This document shows, one piece after another, positions 58,001 to 64,000 of a stretch of 64,000 nucleotides of DNA. Source of the DNA: Dreissena polymorpha (taxonomy: Eukaryota > Mollusca > Bivalvia > Myida > Dreissenidae). The DNA lies in the NCBI RefSeq assembly GCF_020536995.1, contig NC_068367.1, positions 62,689,068 through 62,753,067 of the forward strand, given 5' to 3'. The notes below the pieces were generated by a model that made no database searches, was not told the origin of the DNA, and worked only from the letters and a program-made list of their open reading frames with translations. A program made the translations under genes and the position numbers. Position 1 is the stretch's first letter; every line of letters begins with the position of its first letter.

Positions 58001-61000
58001 AATAGAGCATTTCTTATCAACTGTGAATTGGCTTCTAGATCGAAGGCTTATCGATAAATTAGTATCATAAGTGCGTAACTTTACAATCGGCGCAAAGTCT
58101 TTGCATATATCGAATGCTTATCGATACATTATTGTTTATCATCAGTGTATTACCTTATAATCGGCGCACAGTCTTCGCATGCTTATCGATAAATTATTGT
58201 TTATCATCAGTGTATTACCTTATAATCGGCACACAGTCTTCGCATGCTTATCGATAAATTATTGTTTATCATCAGTGTATTACCTTATAATCGGCGCACA
58301 GTCTTCGCATGCTTATCGATAAATTATTGTTTATCATCAGTGTATTACCTTATAATCGGCGCAAAGTCTCCGCATGCTTATCGATAAATTATTGTTTATC
58401 ATTAGTGTATTACCTTATAATCGGTGCACCGTCTTCGCATGCTTATCGATAAATTATTGTTTATCATCAGTGTTTTACCTTATAATCGGTGCACAGTCTC
58501 CGCAGGCTTATCGATAAATTATTGTTGTTAATCAGTGTATTACCTTATAATCAGCGCAAAGTCTCCGCACGGATCGAAGGCTAATCAGATGACTTTTCTG
58601 TCCTTGCTGTCGACCGATCTTCTCATTTGTATCGGCATCAAAGCTGTCGCACGAAACAGCCAAAATGTCCAAAAACTCACCTGAAGAGATATTTTGCGGG
58701 AATTTGATACGAGTCTCGCTCTAGGAAAACGGAGCTTAATGCATGTGCGTTAAGTGTCGTCCCAGACTAAACTGGATTTGCGCTAAGAAGAAACTTCATT
58801 GAAACGAAAAATACCACAAAAGCGGAAAGTTTCGTCCCTGATTAGCCTGTGTGGACTACATTTACCTGTGTGGACTACATTTACCCACGTTTTCATAGAG
58901 CAAGGCTCATATTAATCCTTTGCATGCTGGGAAATTTTTCGTCTGCTAAAATGTTGTCTGCTGAATTTCTAAAAAAAGCATTTTCTTCGATTTTTTTTCA
59001 AAGAATACTATCAGAATAGCAAACAGTTTTGATCCTGATGAGACGCCACATTATGTGGCGTCTCATCTGGACCCAAACTGTTTGCAAAGGCCTTCAAAAT
59101 TCGGTTCCAGCACTGAAAGAGTTAAGGACAGCTTTTAGAAGCGTTCTAACAGACTACTTCATAAAACGTTCAAATAAAAGAAAAAGGTGTCACTTATCTG
59201 TTCCCACAAACTTTTTCTCAAGTTCTTTTGCCTTACTTTTACGACATATTTTTTGTGAACTAGACTAAGATATAGCTCACATAATGGTGACGCGTTCAAT
59301 ACTACTCTAATGGCAAATTCGTGTTTTGCAAAAAAGACAAAAAATGTTTCCACTAACATCGACACAATTTTGGGGTAGGTATCGGTCGGCTGAACATGTT
59401 TTCTTCGTTTAAGTTCTAAATAATTCTCAGTTTAATAAAAATATACATAGACTTGCAGAAATCATCGCTATTTAACACTATTTTGTATTTTTAATAGTCT
59501 TAAGTTAGTTAGCTTCAGTTAATTTCAAGTTAATTTAGTTAATATGATCATATAAAGCAAACTTGATCGAAAAATTTAAAGTTATTTACCCGGTAGGAAA
59601 TTAAGAAAAATGACCGAAGTCTCAACCTGGTTTAGGACAGGAAAATTACGGGTCGGCACGTGATAAGTAGGGTTGGTTGGGTAAGAAATTACGGGTCGGC
59701 ACGTGATAAGTAGGGTCGGTTGGGTAAGAAATTACGGGTCGGCACGTGATAAGTAGGGTCGGTTGGGTAAGAAATTACGGGTCGGCACGTGATAAGTAGG
59801 GTCGGTTGGGTATGAAATTACGGGTCGGCACGTGATAAGTAGGGTCGGTTGGGTAAGAAATAACGGGTCGGCACGTGATAAGTAGGGTCGGTTGGGTAAG
59901 AAATTACGGGTCGGCACGTGATAAGTAGGGTCGGTTGGGTAAGAAATTACGGGTCGGCACGTGATAAGTAGGGTCGGTTGGGTTAGCGGAAACCAACAAC
60001 TTGTTTATGCATTAAGGCTTACATTGCGATAAGGCCTACTATCGGAATGGTATGAATTACTATTGTTTGGCCTTGGGTTGTTTACACATCCGATATAGAT
60101 ACTACTGAATGATAAACCGTTATTGTTTACAAGTTGTTAAAGCATGTCAAGACGGCGTGCTTCGAGTTATTTGTAAAGTACGTTAAATAGGCCATTACTT
60201 TAAGTGTACCAAAGTTTCCATGCCCGGAATACGATCTACCGTCAAGGTCATCGTGGTTACACGTTAAACATTATAGCTCCGCTATAATGGTTGTAAGAAG
60301 CGATATTATTAAACCGCTTTTATAATAAAATTTCCAAAACTTTTAAGAATAAACCTTAGTCTGTTCTTTTTATCGTTCACATGGTTAAGAATATTGTGTT
60401 TGTATATGAACAATATAAATCAAGTGCAATTTTTACTGCATATTCCATGATCGCTAAATATTCTATTTTTATTTAAAAAAAATATTTTTGTTTAATTAAT
60501 AATTGATCTAGTGTGATATGTTATGAGATGTTATGATTTCAAATGGCGTATTTTTACCGCACTTAATTGATTCATTTATGGTTCAGAGCATGAAACAATT
60601 ATGTACATTAATATGGGGACGATCGCAAAGTATTAAATACAATTTCGAAGGAATATTCCACATTTACAAAAAATAAATAAATAGGTATCATCATTTTGGA
60701 AGTATACGCGTCAACGTAACAAAATTCCCAGTATGCCTATTTGGTTCTGTGAAAAGACAAGAAGTAAAGAGATAACTATTTTCAGAAAATGTTTTTTTAA
60801 TATCGTGACGAGCATAAACAATCAACCAGAATATCAAATTTACTTGTTTTCAAAAAAATGATATGAATACGTATTGTTCTTGCCCGAATGATTTCTGCTT
60901 ATTTTTCAAGAGACACATTAATAATCCATGCTATTCATTATTTGAAATAAGCGAAGCTGATACGTTGACGACCTCATTGAAACAACTAAGGGCATAATCT

Positions 61001-62520
61001 TGAATGAAACCAAATCATGCGAATGAAACCACAAAAAGCGATTAAATTTAAATATATAGATATAAAATGATTTGCAAAATGTTATACATGTAATACAATC
61101 GTTGACTTTGCTTCCCATGGTGATAACTTAAGTAATATTAAACATTGATAACGCTATTTCAAGACTGCTGATAAAATGTAGGTTACAGGTGGGCTAAACA
61201 CACACTATGTAGATATCATATAACTAACAAGATATGTGTTTGTCAGAACCACATGCTCCCTACTGCGCCGCTTTGAAGCCATATATTTGACCCTTGACTT
61301 TGAAGGATGACCTTGACCTTTCACCACTCAAAATGTACAGCTCCATGAGATACACATGAATGCAAAATATCAAGTTTCTATCTTCAATAATGCAAAAGTT
61401 ATTGCAAAACTGTAACCTTGCTATTGCAAAATTTTAACCAAGGTTAAAGTTTTGGGACGCACATACAATGACAGACAGACAGACAGACAGGCCAAAAAAC
61501 AATATACCCCCTCTTCTGCAAAGAATAGGACATACACACTAAAACTAAATGTAGCAACAACACTGACATATGACCCGTATTAGATAACACGTGTATATAT
61601 GACGAACTGCGAGTCACATTATCTTGACGCGATGAGTAAAATTGATTTACGTAATCACATGTTCAAGTATTTAGTGTATATTGCACATCTTCGCTTCATT
61701 GTGATGATGTATTTGAAGTATGAATTCAAACGCTAAAAATATGGGAGTAGTATTGGTAATAAGCTCCATAATCAATCAACATTGTATGCGGGGCGACCGA
61801 CCAAGAGAGAGATTATATGAGTCGCGTTCTGGGAAAACTGGGCTTAATGCATGTGCGTAAAGTGTCGTCCCAGATTAGCATGTGAAATCCGCACAGACTA
61901 ATTGTGTATGACAATTTCCGCTTGTATTGTATTATTCGTGTACAATAAGTCCCTTCTTCTTAGCGAACATCCAGTTTAGGCGGAAATAGTCGTCGCTGAT
62001 AAGCCTGTGCGGACTACACAGGCTAATCCGGAACGACGCTTTACGCACATGCATTAAGCAAGGTTTTCCCAAGAACGCGGCTCATGAGGGCGTATGATAG
62101 CACTCACCGTACTGCTCGAACCACCGCTCCGAAACGAGACTTCCGTTACTGACGATGCTGACGCTCTCGACGCCCAGCGTCTGTTTGCAGAACTTGACCA
62201 GCTCCCCGACGAACGCTCCCTTCTTCACTATAAACGGTTCGCCACCGGAGAAGTTGATTTTCTTCATGCCTGAAACAATGAAAACAAACAGGGCCTGGTT
62301 GCCATAAACTATAATGGATCAAGTCATTTGTGTGATTTAAAATGTTAAGCATTTGGTATATGTGTTAATTGTGAATAAATGTGTAAGCTCGAATAGTTTG
62401 ATAGTAAGATTGCTCTTAAAATTAAGCTTGTTTGGGTTTGAAGTTAACGGTGTTGAGTTTTGAGCAACCGGTCTCAGAATTACCTGATTGTGATTTGAAA
62501 CGTCGTTTATATGCATTTTT

Positions 62521-62602
<82 letters not shown>

Positions 62603-63801
62603 TTGTGCAATTTGCACAGGCTTATCAGGGACGACACTTTTCGCTTTTATCGTTTTTTTCGTTTCAATTTCAGCCCTTCCATTTTAGGCTGAAAGTATCG
62701 TTCCTGTTTAGCCTGTGCATTTCGCACTGCACAGGCTATTCTGGGACGACACTTTACGCACATGCATTAACCCCCTTTTCACAGAGCGAGGCTTATTTAT
62801 TTTTTTGATGATTCATAAAATTCGGTTGAATGGTGAGATGTAAATATACGAGATTTACGAAGTTAAAATCTCAACAAACAAACACGCATTGAGGTAATAT
62901 TCTAAATTTCTCACAATCATAGAGTAACAAATGAATGAAAACATCATACATACATAACGAACGCACTCTTGAAATATGAGTCCGGTCGATTTTAATGAAT
63001 TCAATAATTTACTTCCTTTGTATTTTATGTAATTTTAGATACTCCAAATAAATCTCAGTGTCTTGAAGATTATATTTTTTTAACTCAACAAAAGATAGCT
63101 GTATGATCTTAAACAAGCCATTTTCGATGACGAATCGCGTGAAACAACTATTTAATAGAACCTCATTCTGGGCAAACTGGGCTCAGCTACAAGTGTCATT
63201 CCAAATTAGCCTGTGCAGTCCGTACAGGCTAATCAGGGACGAAACCTTCCGTTGAAAATGGATTTTTGTTTAGAAGAGAAACGAACAATTCAGTAAACGC
63301 TGAAAAAGTCGTCCCTGAATGGCCTGTGTGTATTGCAAAGGCTAATCTAGGATGACTCTATGCACATGCGTAAAGCCCAGTTTTCGCAGAACGCGGCTCA
63401 TATCATAGTATATTGATCGACTACTCACCCGCATTTTTCAAGAGTTCTAGCCCTCTCTTCGCATCGTCAAGTGGTAACACAAACGATGTTTTCGCAGTGT
63501 GAAAACAAAATCCGCACTTGTAGTTGCATTTCCGCGTGAAATGATAATTCACACTGAGTGGGACCACTTTTTCGGCGTATTCGTCCGACGGCATGACAGT
63601 CGGCATTCTCGTCGGCAGTTTCGCCGCCGGCAGTTCGCCATTTAGCGAATTTATTCTACCGCAGCACGTGTTTTCCGTGGCACACAGATTATTATTAGGT
63701 TCTTTCAGTTTGTTATATATCCGGAAGCGATTAATCGCAAGCATTAACGCAAAAAGCGCCGCGCAGAGTAGACAAGCGGTAGCTGCAAATAACTCCATCA
63801 T
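51862..63801 (-). CDS. RSAD2: Viperin (radical SAM antiviral enzyme), complete seven-exon gene
   Basis: Exons on the minus strand: 63801-63429, 62269-62108, 58680-58544, 55539-55447, 54353-54204, 53353-53321, 52026-51862. All junctions keep frame, giving 370 residues (human viperin has 361). Order: N-terminal hydrophobic helix (about residues 3-24), variable linker, radical SAM motif C92-x3-C96-x2-C99 ([12 protein letters not shown]), GGEP at 133-136, [57 protein letters not shown], and a C-terminal LDW. Known role: it uses a 4Fe-4S cluster and SAM to convert CTP to ddhCTP, a chain terminator for viral polymerases, on ER and lipid-droplet membranes. The final Trp is needed for Fe-S loading through CIAO1. 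All key residues are present, so it looks active. Confidence 0.97.
52060..52150. mobile_element. Fragment of palindromic MITE family A
   Basis: ATGCATATGCGTAAAGTGTC and AAAAAGTGTCGTCTCTTATA words without the full ends. In viperin intron 6. Confidence 0.55.
52870..53270. repeat. 400-bp inverted repeat in viperin intron 6
   Basis: AAAATCAACGAAAATTTCGT..CACCTTAACAATCAGTG at the left is mirrored by CACTGATTTTTAATTGGTTA..TTTTCGTTGATTTTG at the right. Inner arms share GTAGATACAAAATGCTCGTT and CATACGACACA. It is probably a foldback MITE. It ends about 50 bases from the exon 6 donor. Confidence 0.8.
53321..53353 (-). CDS. RSAD2: Viperin exon 6 (33 bp)
   Basis: Very small exon, [11 protein letters not shown], between acceptor TTTTTGTTTCAG and donor GTAAGT; phase 0 at both ends. 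Confidence 0.95.
53612..54090. mobile_element. Element D, copy 2, in viperin intron 5
   Basis: CAGGTTGCAGGATCACGTGA to GTTGATTCTACACCCTG; diverged copy of 50391-50852. Confidence 0.7.
54204..54353 (-). CDS. RSAD2: Viperin exon 5
   Basis: 50 codons, [20 protein letters not shown] to [14 protein letters not shown]. Acceptor TTTCCCAG, donor AAG|GTGCGT. Confidence 0.95.
54354..55446. other. Viperin intron 4
   Basis: About 1.1 kb of AT-rich sequence. A 135-codon plus-strand frame at 54946-55353 lies wholly inside it and has no family or splice support. Confidence 0.5.
55447..55539 (-). CDS. RSAD2: Viperin exon 4
   Basis: 31 codons, [20 protein letters not shown] and [11 protein letters not shown]. 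Acceptor TGTTTGTGCAG, donor AAG|GTAGCT. Its first 31 bases are copied in the upstream array. Confidence 0.95.
55509..55922 (-). repeat. 83-bp array of the viperin exon 4 edge and acceptor
   Basis: Five units. The first contains the real start of exon 4; four more follow into intron 3. On the plus strand each has TGTTCACAACTGTGTTCAGT, TTGAATGCCACCTGCA and GTAAAGATTGGAGATTTTGA. The second copy is nearly identical to the first, acceptor included; the outer ones have drifted. Confidence 0.92.
56558..56770. mobile_element. TTAA-flanked MITE, family B, copy 2
   Basis: TTAACCCTGTGCATGCTGGG to GCACTGAAAGAGTTAA with the GAGACGCCAC hairpin. Confidence 0.8.
56827..57318. mobile_element. 500-bp TIR element C, copy 3, inverted
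   Basis: TAAAGGGACCTTTCACGTTT to GCCAAAATCTGTAAAAAGGC. The tRNA-like block is diverged (GCGCTAGACTTTTACTCCAG). Confidence 0.75.
57364..57680 (+). mobile_element. tRNA-derived SINE with poly(A) tail
   Basis: The head has an A box (TGGTCTAATGGTAGGATG) and B box (GGTTCGAATCC) in a tRNA-like fold. A conserved body follows (TTGAGCAAGAAATTTATCCC, CCACCCAGGTGTATAAATG, GTAAAGCGCCTTTGAACGC), then GGGCGCTATATAAATGTGGT and an A-run of about 18. It is distinct from the other SINE family in the window. The near-consensus boxes and pure tail suggest a young insertion. Confidence 0.85.
58081..58543 (-). repeat. 65-bp array of the viperin exon 3 edge and donor
   Basis: Six tight units behind the authentic donor, at 65-base steps (TTACCTTATAATCGGCGCAC at about 58150, 58215, 58280, 58345, 58410, 58475; authentic at 58540). 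On the gene strand each ends CGATTATAAG|GTAATACACT, repeating the last 28 or so bases of exon 3 with its donor. TATCGATAAATTATTGTTTA is the intronic half. Confidence 0.93.
58544..58680 (-). CDS. RSAD2: Viperin exon 3
   Basis: Acceptor ATATCTCTTCAG. Encodes [45 protein letters not shown]; donor [18 protein letters not shown] replaces the usual GRGQGxKNH, a moderate change. No long open frame marks this exon; it was found by splice and homology reading. Confidence 0.93.
58710..58911. mobile_element. Palindromic MITE, family A, copy in viperin intron 2
   Basis: GAGTCTCGCTCTAGGAAAAC at the left and GTTTTCATAGAGCAAGGCTC at the right, with a short direct repeat GTGTGGACTACATTTACC near the right end. 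Confidence 0.75.
58912..59125. mobile_element. TTAA-flanked MITE, family B, copy 3
   Basis: TTAATCCTTTGCATGCTGGG to CACTGAAAGAGTTAA, with the hairpin. It directly abuts the preceding MITE. Confidence 0.8.
59640..59990. repeat. 44-bp minisatellite, eight copies, with CACGTG
   Basis: Unit GGGTCGGCACGTGATAAGTA then GGGTCGGTTGGGTAAGAAATTAC. Each unit carries one CACGTG E-box. Copies are nearly identical, so the array is young. In viperin intron 2. Confidence 0.95.
59991..61249. other. Unassigned part of viperin intron 2
   Basis: AT-rich; no repeat family or exon recognised. Confidence 0.5.
61250..61515 (+). repeat. TGACCTTGACC repeat, single-unit copy in viperin intron 2
   Basis: ACATGCTCCCTACTGCGCCG, GAAGGATGACCTTGACCTTT, then the GACAGACAGACAGACAGGCC tail. 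Confidence 0.75.
61819..62087. mobile_element. Palindromic MITE, family A, copy in viperin intron 2
   Basis: GAGTCGCGTTCTGGGAAAAC to TTCCCAAGAACGCGGCTC. It ends 20 bases before the exon 2 donor (62107). Confidence 0.85.
62108..62269 (-). CDS. RSAD2: Viperin exon 2
   Basis: [20 protein letters not shown] to [18 protein letters not shown]; carries the GGEP motif. Acceptor TTGTTTCAG, donor TACG|GTGAGT. An open frame runs on past the donor but is intron. Confidence 0.95.
62521..62598. repeat. (CA)n(TA)n microsatellite
   Basis: About 8 CA/AC units followed by about 30 AT units, in viperin intron 1. Confidence 0.95.
62601..62793. mobile_element. Palindromic MITE, family A, 5'-truncated copy
   Basis: Begins inside the element (ATTGTGCAATTTGCACAGGC) directly after the (TA)n run and ends CTTTTCACAGAGCGAGGCTT. 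Confidence 0.75.
63161..63404. mobile_element. Palindromic MITE, family A, copy in viperin intron 1
   Basis: AACCTCATTCTGGGCAAACT to AGTTTTCGCAGAACGCGGCT. It ends about 20 bases before the exon 1 donor. Confidence 0.8.
63429..63801 (-). CDS. RSAD2: Viperin exon 1
   Basis: Starts [20 protein letters not shown], an N-terminal membrane-associating helix, and ends with the CNYKCGFCF radical SAM motif and LELLKNA. Two adjacent ATGs; the first is used here, and the second would shorten the protein by one residue. Donor GCGG|GTGAGT. Confidence 0.95.
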
Positions 63802-63897
63802 GATAGTAAATGTTAAATAAATTTCGATGCTATGCTAGATGTATAGTATTTTCTGAAAAGCAATATTTCGCGCAACATACCTGTTTCGGCGGCTGAA

Positions 63898-64000
63898 TAT
63901 ATACGCTAGAATGAAATCTCGCGCGTTTAATGAGACCTTGAGCTTTTCAGAAAACGTATCGAAATTCCCGGCGAACATTCCGGTCTACTTTCGTTTCCCA
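63898..64000 (-). promoter_or_regulatory. Candidate viperin promoter: TATA, kappa-B-like and IRF half-site
   Basis: On the gene strand, going upstream from the ATG: TATATA at 63903-63898 (about 100 bases away), GGGAATTTCG at 63968-63959 (one mismatch to a kappa-B site), and GGGAAACGAAAG ending at the window edge (63988-63999). The last contains AANNGAAA, the IRF half-site, though the two GAAA words are one base too close for a full ISRE. This layout suits induction by innate immune signalling, which is inferred, not shown. Confidence 0.45.

Larger units (their letters stand above)
56380..58080 (-). repeat. Decayed outer copies of the viperin exon 3 edge
   Basis: Scattered matches to ACCTTATAATCGGCGCACAG, with GATCGAAGGCTTATCGATAA at some, occur near 56384, 57735, 57810, 57880 and 58092. 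They are irregular and interrupted by later insertions (56558-57680), so they appear older than the tight array next to exon 3. Confidence 0.7.

Noticed and set aside
63872-63890. Tiny intron in the viperin 5' UTR (CAG|GTATGT ... TTTTCAG)
   Set aside because: The GT-to-AG distance would be about 28 bases, too short for an animal intron.

Overview
The window looks like nuclear DNA of a bivalve mollusc. It is AT-rich, has short exons with GT...AG introns, no operons, and is crowded with small non-autonomous mobile elements. One roughly 260-bp palindromic MITE family (sharing the word TGTCGTCCCAGATTAGCCTG) occurs about ten times, and from memory it recalls dreissenid mussels. That genus guess is an inference. 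No other source was consulted.

Three host genes can be reconstructed. (1) 8778-10801, plus strand: the last two exons of a major-facilitator sugar transporter of the MFSD4B / sodium-dependent glucose transporter 1 group. Its extracellular loop carries six 11-residue repeats. The upstream exons were not found, and a 4-kb transposon lies 5' of it. (2) 35348-43544, plus strand: a six-exon gene for a protein of about 423 residues with a split C3HC4 RING finger and a C-terminal coiled coil; I do not recognise the family. (3) 63801-51862, minus strand: a complete seven-exon viperin (RSAD2) gene of 370 residues. Every exon junction keeps the frame, and the upstream 200 bases hold a TATA-like box, a kappa-B-like site and an IRF half-site. 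Smaller candidate coding pieces lie at 13226, 23456/24288, 25687, 30733 and 30478-30125.

Layout. 1-3.9 kb: intergenic with one MITE. 4.0-8.0 kb: a TA-flanked DNA element that has split a SINE, with palindromic subterminal repeats and a decayed DUF4806-like piece. 8.8-10.8 kb: transporter. 11-22.5 kb: interspersed and tandem TGACCTTGACC repeats around a 2.6-kb nested palindrome (15.4-18.1 kb). 22.6-28.5 kb: candidate small genes, a TA-flanked foldback element and a possible promoter. 29.7-33.1 kb: a 3.4-kb element with CAGGG ends. 35-43.6 kb: RING gene. 44-51.8 kb: repeats. 51.9-63.8 kb: viperin, with introns full of MITEs, SINEs and minisatellites.

The most unusual signal is shared by the RING gene and viperin. 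Five of their splice sites have been tandemly duplicated together with the adjoining exon edge, giving intronic arrays of 52, 59, 65, 83 and 195 bp units that each carry a copy of a donor or acceptor and a slice of coding sequence. I saw no LTR or capsid-bearing elements and no intact transposase or reverse transcriptase.
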